DNA of 10,838 nt from Candidatus Sulfopaludibacter sp. SbA3 (lineage in GTDB: Bacteria; Acidobacteriota; Terriglobia; 20CM-2-55-15). This document shows, one piece after another, positions 1-5,902 of this stretch. The stretch lies in the NCBI GenBank assembly GCA_945861845.1, contig CAMAWS010000064.1:1-10838 (forward strand), given 5' to 3'. Under the pieces are notes generated by a model. The model ran no database searches, was not told where the DNA came from, and saw nothing but the letters and a program-made list of their open reading frames with translations. The position numbers and the translations under genes were made by a program. The first letter of the stretch is position 1. Each line of letters begins with the position of its first letter.

Positions 1-296
1 CACATGTCGTTTGTTGGAATTGGTGTGCCCTGTTTCCGGAGTTGGCGAAACACGGACGCGTAGTGGTGGGTCGTCTGGTCGTCGGCAAGGAGCAGGCGCA
101 CGCCCTCTTTCAATAGGAAACGCCGGAGAATCTGCTCATTCTCGGCCTGCCGCCGCCCGTTGGCGAAGCCTGCCCGGAGCTCGCCGAGCACCACGAACGG
201 CAGCATGATGGCCTCCGCTTCCTCGAGGATCGCCACCGTCTCGACGACGCCCTTGCAAAGATCGACGTATCGATTGGTGTCGATGGCGACTCTCAC
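1..296 (-). CDS. vapC: VapC-type PIN-domain toxin, 3' end outside window
   Basis: The minus-strand frame from GTG at 296 reads VRVAIDTNRYVDLC at its N-terminus, the first acidic motif of PIN nucleases. The conserved second acid lies in VVLGELRAG, and the frame reaches GTPIPTNDM at the window edge, the family motif just before the last catalytic acid. PIN toxins are Mg2+-dependent RNases that cut tRNA, rRNA or mRNA until bound by their antitoxin. About 98 codons are visible of a family usually 125-140 residues long, so only the last third is missing. The GTG start overlaps the antitoxin stop as GTGA, the usual translational coupling of vapBC pairs. No lesion is visible, so the toxin looks functional as far as it can be read. 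The specific RNA target cannot be told from sequence. Confidence 0.88.
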   Translation of the reverse strand, partial: MRVAIDTNRYVDLCKGVVETVAILEEAEAIMLPFVVLGELRAGFANGRRQAENEQILRRFLLKEGVRLLLADDQTTHHYASVFRQLRKQGTPIPTNDM

Positions 297-535
297 CGCC
301 AGAGATCCTCATCTACGCGATCCTGTGCGGCGAGCGCGGCCTCGAGGGCCTTATCGGCCTTCCACTTTCCAGCGATATCGCCGAGATTCCGGCGTTTCCG
401 GCGGGCGCCGGCCATCCCCGCGCCCTCCGCCAGCGCCTCAACGGCCGCCTCGTTCAAGCTCTTGCCGGCAACGCGCGCCCGCTCGCGCAAAGCGTGGTCA
501 ACTGCCGGCGGAATACCGCGAATGGTGTACTGCAT
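293..535 (-). CDS. vapB: VapB/FitA-type ribbon-helix-helix antitoxin
   Basis: An 80-residue protein starting MQYTIRGIPPAVDHALRERA, with the beta-strand then two-helix layout of ribbon-helix-helix DNA-binding antitoxins in residues 1-40. It ends in a basic and acidic tail, ALAAQDRVDEDLWR, typical of the toxin-neutralising segment of VapB/FitA proteins. It would bind the PIN toxin encoded next to it and autorepress the pair. The reading frame stays open upstream to 724, but the ATG at 535 is preferred: it gives the family length and RHH start, and a palindrome and a -10 box sit just upstream. No Shine-Dalgarno sequence precedes this ATG, and the predicted transcript starts at or next to it. The TGA stop overlaps the toxin GTG. 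Confidence 0.85.
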   Translation of the reverse strand: MQYTIRGIPPAVDHALRERARVAGKSLNEAAVEALAEGAGMAGARRKRRNLGDIAGKWKADKALEAALAAQDRVDEDLWR

Positions 536-560
536 GCAGTCAGTATAGGCAATGCATGCA
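529..560. promoter_or_regulatory. paired palindromes, candidate antitoxin operator
   Basis: ACTGCATGCAGT at 529-540 is a perfect 12-bp palindrome covering the antitoxin start codon. Its core TGCATGCA (531-538) recurs exactly at 553-560, a 22-bp period or about two helical turns. The two copies bracket the -10 box. RHH antitoxins usually bind such spaced inverted repeats at their own promoter, so these are the likely VapBC operators. Binding itself is inferred. Confidence 0.5.
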
Positions 561-570
561 CATGCCGCAA
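542..570 (-). promoter_or_regulatory. putative promoter of the vapB-vapC pair (leaderless)
   Basis: On the minus strand, TTGCGG (570-565) and TATACT (547-542) are separated by 17 bp. The -10 box is a good sigma70 match; the -35 box matches only in TTG. A start 7 nt past the -10 box would fall at 535, the A of the antitoxin ATG, which fits a leaderless mRNA and the absence of a ribosome binding site. Palindromes lie on both sides of the -10 box. Confidence 0.5.
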
Positions 571-647
571 GCAGTCCTCCGGCAGGGCCGCAAGATCGAG
601 GTATTAGCAGATATCTGGAAGGGTGCAGCGCATTGTTGGTTTGCCCG

Positions 648-1080
648 TCAATTTTCTCCGGCCATTTTGACGATCTGCTGGTAGCTTCGAGTACTGAGAT
701 AGAAACTGCCTCGAAGGAGTTCATCCAATGGTTCTCTGACGGATGGGATGAATTGGTTTTCCTTAGCCAGAAGGAGAATGCCTGCGGTTCCGATTATCGA
801 AAGGTGCTGGCTGGCTGCGCAGTCTCGCGCAACTCGATCGTCAACGATCAGCAATCCGGCGTTCATTTCTCTTGCGAGAACAATCGCTTCGCCTTCGCCC
901 TTGTCCAATCCATGTTGCGCGAGCTACTTCGGCAGAGCCCGCGCGGCCGAACCCGGCGACGACCACTTCTTGATACACGGCCCGTGGAATGCAGATGGTG
1001 TGGAATAGGGAGCGAAGAAGGTCGAGGAGCTTTATCGAGGCGAGGCTGATCAGCGGCCCGGAATCGGCCACAGTCTTCAT
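648..1080 (-). pseudogene. DUF3368-type PIN toxin, frameshifted by an internal deletion
   Basis: Two minus-strand frames together make one PIN protein. The 5' part (from ATG at 1080) has VADSGPLISLASIKLLDLL and PRAVYQEVV, carrying the first two acidic sites. The 3' part (to the TGA at 648) has LDKGEGEAIVLA, LLIVDDRVARD and the C-terminal helix region, and it is readable from about 908. The two join near 906-915, where the text passes from ATWI in one frame to LDKGEGEAI in another. From the second acid to the GEGEA motif there are about 24 residues, against 45 in the intact PIN protein at 1976-2482. Roughly 20 codons appear lost, by a number of bases not divisible by three. The product would end early without the third and fourth acids, so nuclease activity should be gone. 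The start overlaps the upstream antitoxin stop as ATGA. Confidence 0.8.
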
Positions 1081-1382
1081 GGATTTTTCGCGTTCTTCCG
1101 GGCCTCTTGCACCATCCGTCTTCCCGCGCGAAGTTCAGCATCCATTTCCTTCCTTGTATATTCGGGAAAAACCGAGACGTGGTGTTTGCTGGCGAACTGC
1201 ATGAAATCCTGCAGTGGGAGGCTGAGCATTTTTGCCGCGGTGCTGGTCGAGATGTTTTTCTCGGTGTAAAGGCGCAGGACTGTCTGCCCTTTGAGGATGG
1301 TCTGTGCGGTGATCAAGAAATCCTCTTTGAGCTTTTTCCCTTTAGCATGTTTCGGAACGTCCAAGCGAAAACTCTTGGCCAT
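1077..1382 (-). CDS. UPF0175-like antitoxin, partner of the broken PIN toxin
   Basis: A 101-residue protein starting MAKSFRLDVPKHAKGKK. The central part, VLRLYTEKNISTSTAAKMLS followed by LPLQDFMQFASKHHVSVF, matches the UPF0175 pattern (a short helix-turn-helix with the form of GKISLGKAAELAG, then a segment on hiding or using the toxin). It ends in a charged tail. UPF0175 proteins commonly neutralise DUF3368 PIN toxins, as the downstream overlapping gene shows here. The ATG at 1382 is chosen over one 12 codons upstream because a strong AGGAGG lies 5 nt before it. A weak -10-like TATAAG lies at 1424-1419 with no good -35. The frame is intact although its toxin is not, so it may persist as an orphan antitoxin or regulator. 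Confidence 0.72.
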   Translation of the reverse strand: MAKSFRLDVPKHAKGKKLKEDFLITAQTILKGQTVLRLYTEKNISTSTAAKMLSLPLQDFMQFASKHHVSVFPEYTRKEMDAELRAGRRMVQEARKNAKNP

Positions 1383-1387
1383 TTGAA

Positions 1388-1393
1388 CCTCCT
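1388..1393 (-). promoter_or_regulatory. Shine-Dalgarno site that fixes the antitoxin start
   Basis: The minus strand reads AGGAGG, then TTCAA, then ATG (1382-1380). It is the strongest ribosome binding site in the accessory region and decides between two in-frame ATGs. Confidence 0.75.
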
Positions 1394-1445
1394 GTCGACT
1401 CTGGTTCCCCTGAGCCATCTTATATGAAATGCTACAGCCGCCACG

Positions 1446-1625
1446 TTATCGAAGAGAGTTGACAGGAGATACCTTCACGGCCCGGAGGGAGTCGCGGCAC
1501 GGGATCGAACATCCGAAGCTCTGAAAGGCGACGTCGGCTAAGAGCTGGCAAAATTTCTCTACAGCGAGTTCGGGGTCTAGAGCGTCGAGATTGACGTTTT
1601 CAATCTGGAAGATGCCTTTGTTCAT
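1446..1625 (-). CDS. small unrecognised ORF, possible gene remnant
   Basis: The 300-base stretch between toxin-antitoxin loci 2 and 3 (1383-1682) holds no recognisable complete gene. Its longest sensible minus-strand frame is 59 codons, from ATG at 1625 to TAA at 1446. It starts MNKGIFQIENVNLDALDPEL and continues AVEKFCQLLADVAFQSFG. The same frame stays open upstream of the ATG to about 1670. The composition is protein-like in the first 40 residues (amphipathic helix pattern) and less so after that, as if the N-terminus of a larger protein were joined to unrelated DNA. No Shine-Dalgarno site is seen. I do not recognise the family and assign no function. Confidence 0.25.
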   Translation of the reverse strand: MNKGIFQIENVNLDALDPELAVEKFCQLLADVAFQSFGCSIPCRDSLRAVKVSPVNSLR

Positions 1626-1682
1626 CGCCGGGTCTAAGTACTCAGCGGGTTTTAAAAATCTTTGCGGCTGCCGAGAAAATAC

Positions 1683-1979
1683 TCACCAGACCTTCCTCAA
1701 ATTATCGAGCCCTTCCAAATAGTCTTCGACCTCAAGGTTGCTCTTGACGCCGTACTCCTCAAGCGTTGTCATCATGTCGCCGACTGAAAGCCCGGCAAGC
1801 TCTGCGGCTTTGCCAAGTGACACTTGTCCCTTCTTGTACTTGTCTATCGCAAGCATGACTCTGCCTTTGTAGACGAGATCGCGAACTGTCTTGGACACGT
1901 CGCCTTTCTCTGCCTTGGACAGCTTGTTGACGAAATCAAAATTGTCCTTGTCCATGCGTATGCTCATTGTCTTGGTCAT
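1683..1979 (-). CDS. RHH-UPF0175-like antitoxin of locus 3
   Basis: A 98-residue protein. Residues 1-45 (MTKTMSIRMDKDNFDFVNKL onward, with KTVRDLVYKG) look like a ribbon-helix-helix DNA-binding domain. Residues 46-98 carry KKGQVSLGKAAELAGLSVGD and a C-terminal EVEDYLEGLDNLRKVW, the UPF0175 module. It should neutralise the PIN toxin encoded just upstream and probably autoregulate. Its ATG overlaps the toxin TGA (ATGA at 1979-1976). A GGAGGT at 1994-1989, inside the end of the toxin gene, supplies the ribosome binding site at 9-nt spacing. Here the antitoxin is the second gene, opposite to loci 1 and 2. Lysine richness and frequent AAG and TTG codons differ from the core genes and suggest acquisition from elsewhere. 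Confidence 0.75.
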   Translation of the reverse strand: MTKTMSIRMDKDNFDFVNKLSKAEKGDVSKTVRDLVYKGRVMLAIDKYKKGQVSLGKAAELAGLSVGDMMTTLEEYGVKSNLEVEDYLEGLDNLRKVW

Positions 1980-2482
1980 TGTTTCTTTACCTCCAGGCTC
2001 GCCCTCGTTCTGGTGATTATCTCGTCGCTGTAGCGCCCGTAGCGTGCCAAAGCGTTGAGCTTTGCGAGTGCCTGTTCCTTGCTCAAAATCTGTTTCTCTT
2101 TCAGCCTGACGACGATATCAATTGCGGTCACGAACGGAATCTTGAGCAGCTTGCACGCCTTGATTCCTCGCCTGTCGTCGATTGCGACTAGCGTGTTCTT
2201 CTGCTCCAACGCAAATGCAAGCGTCGCTGCTTCGCCGTTTCCAATGCTGAAATCGGTCCTAAGCTTCTGATAAACACCCCTGTCCTTGAGAGACTTGACG
2301 GCAATTCCCTTGTCCTTGATTGCCTTCTGAATGTGAAGGGAATCGAGCGCTTGTTGCTTGCGGCAGCATTCGTCCTCGACTGCTTTGGTTATGAACACTT
2401 TGTCTTTGAAGTCATCAAGGAAGCTGTCGAGCAATTCTGTCTTTGCCAACAGTATTAATGTGGACGCGTCGAATAGGAGCAT
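1976..2482 (-). CDS. intact PIN-domain toxin (DUF3368-like) of locus 3
   Basis: A 168-residue protein with a complete PIN acid set: D5 in LLFDASTLILLAK, E36 and E38 in KAVEDECC, E84 in GNGEAATLA, and D102/D103 in VAIDDRRG. The GxGEA and IDDRRG motifs and the length place it with the DUF3368-type PIN proteins, predicted metal-dependent RNases held in check by UPF0175 antitoxins. The ATG at 2482 has no Shine-Dalgarno sequence, and a TATA-like box lies about 26-30 nt upstream. GC over 1981-2460 is about 50% by hand count (241 of 480), below most of the core region. The stop overlaps the antitoxin start. All catalytic acids are present, so an active toxin is expected. Its RNA target is unknown. 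Confidence 0.78.
   Translation of the reverse strand: MLLFDASTLILLAKTELLDSFLDDFKDKVFITKAVEDECCRKQQALDSLHIQKAIKDKGIAVKSLKDRGVYQKLRTDFSIGNGEAATLAFALEQKNTLVAIDDRRGIKACKLLKIPFVTAIDIVVRLKEKQILSKEQALAKLNALARYGRYSDEIITRTRASLEVKKQ
1989..1994 (-). promoter_or_regulatory. internal Shine-Dalgarno site for the locus 3 antitoxin
   Basis: The minus strand reads GGAGGT 9 nt before the antitoxin ATG, inside the toxin coding sequence. It contrasts with the first gene of the pair, which has no such site. Confidence 0.6.
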
Positions 2483-2507
2483 TATTACAGTTTATTACAA
2501 GTGTAAA

Positions 2508-2515
2508 TATATAAA
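2508..2515 (-). promoter_or_regulatory. archaeal-like TATA box upstream of locus 3
   Basis: The minus strand reads TTTATATA within an AT-rich tract (2481-2516), centred about 29 bp before the ATG at 2482. Archaeal transcripts usually start about 25 nt after such a box, which would put the start a few bases before the ATG and give a leaderless or nearly leaderless mRNA. A bacterial reading is poorer: a TTTACA -35-like hexamer (2507-2502) has no -10 at normal spacing that would leave the start codon in the transcript. Confidence 0.4.
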
Positions 2516-2781
2516 AGTGTCGTGTGGAATGCAAGGGTGCGTCAGAGTCACTCTGCGTCTGTCGTCGTCATCTCTATTTTCGTGCAGCTAACTTTGAAGC
2601 CGTATACGTGCCATTCCGAAATTCGTACCCCGCATGTCAGGCGAGAGCTACGTGGCTGTAAATGAGCTGGTTCCCGAGGGTAGCAGTGTCCTTCTAAAGG
2701 TGGACAACAGCGAAACGAAAAAGCTGGTGATTCAGCACTGCTCAACGCTCGAAAACGTGTCTCTGCTGATGGGCGGCGTGG
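2516..2781. other. unexplained stretch between locus 3 and the integrase remnant
   Basis: No frame here shows a recognisable domain. A plus-strand frame is open from 2634 into the integrase region but does not read as integrase and is out of frame with it. The stretch may hold scrambled 5' integrase sequence or a deletion junction. Confidence 0.35.
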
Positions 2782-3174
2782 ATGGAGCGCACGACTGCGT
2801 TCAGGTGTATCTGCGGAGGAACCCGGAACAAAAAGCCGCTCAGCGATGGCAATCTGCTAAAGCGCGTCATCTATCCGGCATGCGACACACTAAAGATTCC
2901 GAGAGTGAGCTGGCACATGTTCCGACATCTTCATGGAACGCTGTTATCTCAGCTCGGAGTTCCCATCGCTGTCACCCAGGCCCAGCTCGGCCACGCAGAC
3001 CCAAGAATCACTATTTCGATTTACACGCATGTGCTTTCCGATGTCCAAAGGGATGCCGTCTTGCGCCTTGAGCGCTTCTTATTGGACTCAAATCGACTCA
3101 AGTTGCACCAAGACCGGGCAGCTGAGGAAATCGAGGTCGACGGGAAGTTGCTGGAAGGAATGGAGAAAGAATAA
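2782..3174 (+). pseudogene. tyrosine recombinase (phage/island integrase), C-terminal remnant
   Basis: Only the C-terminal part of a tyrosine recombinase is recognisable, from about 2833 (KPLSDGNLLKRVIYPAC) to TAA at 3174. Seen in order, numbering from the ATG at 2782, are H45 and R48 in WHMFRHLHGT (box II HxxR), H71 in QLGHADPRIT, and the nucleophile Y81 in IYTHVLSDVQR. The box I arginine, the beta-hairpin lysine and the N-terminal DNA-binding domain are absent. The DNA upstream (2520-2830) shows no matching frame, so the fragment cannot recombine alone. Enzymes of this type insert elements at tRNA 3' ends. This one ends 1 nt from the tRNA-Val 3' end, the usual place of an element's integrase next to its attachment site. 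The codons chosen as start are nominal. Confidence 0.8.
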
Positions 3175-3175
3175 G

Positions 3176-3249
3176 TGGGCGCTACAGGGCTCGAACCTGT
3201 GACCTCTACCGTGTCAAGGTAGCGCTCATTCCAACTGAGCTAAGCGCCC
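3176..3249 (-). tRNA. tRNA-Val (anticodon GAC)
   Basis: The minus strand folds as a 74-nt cloverleaf. The acceptor arms GGGCGCT and AGCGCCC pair over 7 bp, with discriminator A at 3176. The D arm is GCTC/GAGC. The anticodon arm is CTACC/GGTAG with loop TTGACAC, giving anticodon GAC for GUC codons. The T arm is ACAGG/CCTGT with loop TTCGAGC. CCA is not encoded, so it must be added enzymatically. The 3' end faces the integrase remnant with 1 nt between them, marking this gene as the likely attachment site of the accessory region. The gene itself is complete. Confidence 0.97.
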
Positions 3250-3269
3250 GACGAGATAATGACGTTTCC

Positions 3270-3299
3270 AATATAAGTTCCTGCTGCAAGGCATGTCAA
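3270..3299 (-). promoter_or_regulatory. promoter of tRNA-Val, overlapping the polA stop
   Basis: On the minus strand a perfect TTGACA (3299-3294) is followed after 18 bp by TATATT (3275-3270); 17 bp gives TTATAT. Transcription would start about 13-14 nt before the mature tRNA 5' end. The TGA of the -35 box is the polA stop codon (3298-3296). Confidence 0.75.
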
Positions 3300-5782
3300 C
3301 CGAGCTGTTCCCATGTTCGGCCCTGCTTCACATCGACGGTCAGGGGAACGCTCAGCTTTACAACCGATTGCATCCGGTCGCGTACGAGGTCGCGCACGGA
3401 GAGTTCATCTTCGGGAACCTCAAAGATCAGCTCGTCATGGACCTGCAGGACCATGCGCGTGCGGAGGTTCCGGTCGCGCAGTTCGGCGGCGATCCGGATC
3501 ATCGCGAGTTTAATGATATCGGCGGCGGTGCCCTGGATGGGCGAGTTGATTGCCGTACGCTCGGCCATGCTGCGGCGCATGCCGTTGCGCGAATTAATTT
3601 CCGGATGCTGGCGGATGCGTCCGAACAGTGTCCGTGTGACGCCGGTGTCGCGGGCAAGACTCAGGCAACTCTCGATGTAGTTTTGTACGCCCTGGTAACG
3701 GGCGAAATACCGCGCGATGAAGTCGGCGGCCTCCTCGTTACTGATGCCAAGCTGCTGTGCGAGGCCATACGGCGTCTGGCCATACACGATTCCAAAGTTC
3801 ACAGCCTTTGCGCGGCTGCGTTGCTCGGAAGTGACGGCTTCGATCGGCACTCCCAGGACCTCGGCCGCGGTTCGGCGGTGAATGTCTTCTCCGGCGGCAA
3901 ATGCCTCGGCCAAACGCGCATCGCCGGAGAGATGCGCCAGGATCCGCAGCTCCACCTGTGAGTAGTCCGCGGCGACGAACCACCAGCCTTCTTCAGGAAT
4001 GAATGCTCCGCGGATCTTTTTACCGAGATCGGTGCGAACCGGGATGTTCTGGAGATTGGGATCGCTGCTGGAAAGGCGCCCCGTTGCGGCCGCAGCCTGA
4101 TTAAACGTTGTGTGCAGGCGCCCGGTTTCCGGATTGAGCAGCGTCGGAATCACGTCAATATAGGTCGATTTGAACTTCGACAACTGCCGGTACTCGAGCA
4201 CGAATCGAGGAAGTTCGTATTGCACGGCCAGCTCTTCCAGGACTTCGACGGCCGTCGAATACTGCCCGGACTTTTTCAGTTTTCGCGGTTTCGGCAGATT
4301 CAGCTTGTCGAAGAGGATTTCCCCGAGCTGACGCGGCGAGTTGATGTTGAAATCGCATCCGGCCAATTCGTAGATGTGCCGGGTAAGCTCGTCGAGCTGC
4401 TTGCCCATCTCGCCCGACATTCGTTCGAGTACGCCCACGTCGATGCGTATTCCGACGGATTCCATTTCCGCCAGTACCGGCGCCAGCGGGAGTTCGATGT
4501 CCGTGTAGGCTGTTGAGACTTCCTCCCGTACCTTCGGTTCGAGCTCCTGCCACAACCGGTCGATCCACGGGGCGCGGACGTCGTCGATTGTCTGGCCGGC
4601 AAGTTCGAATACAACGTCCGCGAGTTCGTATTTGCCGCGATTGGGGAACAGCAAGTACGCCATGAGTTGCGGATCGTCGTAGGGAGCGCTGAGTTCAATT
4701 CCCACACTTCGAAGCCTGGCGATCGAATTCTTGACGTCGTAAGTAATCTTGCGAATGCTGTCGTCGGAGAAGAACGCCTTCAAGCGTTGGTCCAAAGGAA
4801 CGACGACGACCGGACTCTTTCCCGTCCACAACGAAACCCGGTTAGCTATTATCTCAAACACGACCCGGTCGCGGATCTCAGGCAGTTCCTCGCTTTGGAC
4901 AACATCTATGACCGGCCCGGCCTCCGTTGGCAGGTATTCCTTGATCAGGCCCGTGAATTCCAGTTCCCGAAGCAATGGGGTCAATGCTGCGCGATCTGGT
5001 GGCCTGAACTTGAGATCATTCCAATCGACCGTGATCGGCAGCGTGGTGTCGATCGTAACCAGCCGTTTGCTCATTTCGATCTGCTGCCGGTTTTCGATCA
5101 ATGAAGTCCTGTGCTTCGCACTGGTCACTTCTGCCGCCCTGTCCAGGAGGGCTTCAATCGAACCGAACTTCTGAATCAGGTCGCGTGCTCCTTTTTCGCC
5201 AATGCCTGGGGCGCCCGGAATGTTGTCGGATGCGTCGCCCCACAGGCCCAGCAGATCGGGAATCTGCTCGGGAGCGACGCCGAACAGCTCGTGGACTTTC
5301 TCGCGATCGACAATCATGTCGTCCTTGGAGGTATTCAGGATGAGAATCGTGTCGACGAGTTGGAAGAGGTCCTTGTCGAGCGTCACAACCAACGGGTAAA
5401 GACCCGCGCCGACCGCCGCCGTGCAGACAGTCCCGATGATGTCATCGGCCTCGTGCCCGGGAAATGCCAGCACCGGTATCCGCATCGCCTCACAGAATCG
5501 TCGAATGTAGGGGATCTGGTCGGCCAGGTCCTGGGGCATCTTCGTCCGCGTGGCTTTGTAGAGGTCGTACTGTGCGTGCCGCGTGGTGGGTCCCGCGCTG
5601 TCCAGCGCGACGCAGATGTACTCGGGAGGAAACTTGTCGAGCACGCGCTTGAGCATGAGCGCGAATCCGTACACCGCATTTGTGGGCAGTCCCTGGCTCG
5701 TTGCGAGGCCACGAATCGCGAAGTAAGCGCGATAGGCCTGGGACATTCCATCAATAATCAGAAAAGAAGGATGCTTGAGCAT
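3296..5782 (-). CDS. polA: DNA polymerase I (5'-nuclease active, proofreading domain degenerate)
   Basis: An 828-residue family A DNA polymerase for Okazaki fragment maturation and repair. Residues 1-290 are the 5'-nuclease, with IIDGMSQAYRAYF, the EADD of FPGHEADDIIG (111-114), VTLDKDLFQL (133-142) and GDASDNIPGAPGIGEKG (182-198). Residues 290-440 have the 3'-5' exonuclease fold region, but the Exo I DxE is replaced by FEII (309-312) and the Exo II aspartate falls on VKNSIA, so proofreading should be absent, as in Taq and Bacillus enzymes. The polymerase has motif A AADYSQVELRILAHLSGD (D606), motif B RAKAVNFGIVYG (F663; Phe means normal dNTP over ddNTP choice) and motif C LQVHDELIFEV (782-784). 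The length is usual for proofreading-deficient Pol I. The ATG at 5782 lacks a clear Shine-Dalgarno site. The gene runs into the tRNA-Val promoter. Confidence 0.97.
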   Translation of the reverse strand: MLKHPSFLIIDGMSQAYRAYFAIRGLATSQGLPTNAVYGFALMLKRVLDKFPPEYICVALDSAGPTTRHAQYDLYKATRTKMPQDLADQIPYIRRFCEAMRIPVLAFPGHEADDIIGTVCTAAVGAGLYPLVVTLDKDLFQLVDTILILNTSKDDMIVDREKVHELFGVAPEQIPDLLGLWGDASDNIPGAPGIGEKGARDLIQKFGSIEALLDRAAEVTSAKHRTSLIENRQQIEMSKRLVTIDTTLPITVDWNDLKFRPPDRAALTPLLRELEFTGLIKEYLPTEAGPVIDVVQSEELPEIRDRVVFEIIANRVSLWTGKSPVVVVPLDQRLKAFFSDDSIRKITYDVKNSIARLRSVGIELSAPYDDPQLMAYLLFPNRGKYELADVVFELAGQTIDDVRAPWIDRLWQELEPKVREEVSTAYTDIELPLAPVLAEMESVGIRIDVGVLERMSGEMGKQLDELTRHIYELAGCDFNINSPRQLGEILFDKLNLPKPRKLKKSGQYSTAVEVLEELAVQYELPRFVLEYRQLSKFKSTYIDVIPTLLNPETGRLHTTFNQAAAATGRLSSSDPNLQNIPVRTDLGKKIRGAFIPEEGWWFVAADYSQVELRILAHLSGDARLAEAFAAGEDIHRRTAAEVLGVPIEAVTSEQRSRAKAVNFGIVYGQTPYGLAQQLGISNEEAADFIARYFARYQGVQNYIESCLSLARDTGVTRTLFGRIRQHPEINSRNGMRRSMAERTAINSPIQGTAADIIKLAMIRIAAELRDRNLRTRMVLQVHDELIFEVPEDELSVRDLVRDRMQSVVKLSVPLTVDVKQGRTWEQLG

Positions 5783-5902
5783 GATGCGGTTTCACAACAC
5801 TTGTGCACAAATGTACACGGTTTCGGTGGCCCTGCGCTTTGCTAAGTTCTTCAGATCCGATGCAGATCCGTTAGGCTCTTCAATTGCAGTGACGACGCCG
5901 CA
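5783..5902. promoter_or_regulatory. polA-lpxC divergent intergenic region
   Basis: The 120 bp must hold the promoters of both divergent genes, but no clear -35/-10 pair stands out. It contains a perfect 10-bp palindrome, TTGTGCACAA (5801-5810), about 19 bp before the polA start. It also has a direct repeat, CAGATCCG, at 5852-5859 and 5863-5870 (11-bp period). Neither gene has a convincing Shine-Dalgarno sequence. Confidence 0.4.

Noticed and set aside
536..724. 63 extra codons upstream of the vapB ATG in the same frame
   Set aside because: They pass through the promoter and palindromes and do not resemble an antitoxin N-terminus. The ATG at 535 gives the normal family length.
1490..1520. GGGATCGAAC text resembling a tRNA T-loop, possibly a distal attachment-site copy
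   Set aside because: The flanking bases do not form a T stem or acceptor stem, and it does not match the tRNA-Val 3' end.
2585..2640. Minus-strand GVRISEW resembling box I of tyrosine recombinases
   Set aside because: It is on the strand opposite to the integrase remnant and nothing around it looks like an integrase, so it is most likely chance.
3250..3293. Possible small RNA between tRNA-Val and polA
   Set aside because: The 40-odd bases are explained by the tRNA promoter and leader.
3293..3961. 222-codon plus-strand frame opposite the end of polA, and a similar 244-codon frame at 5111-5845
   Set aside because: Both are antisense to conserved polA motifs and have no family features.
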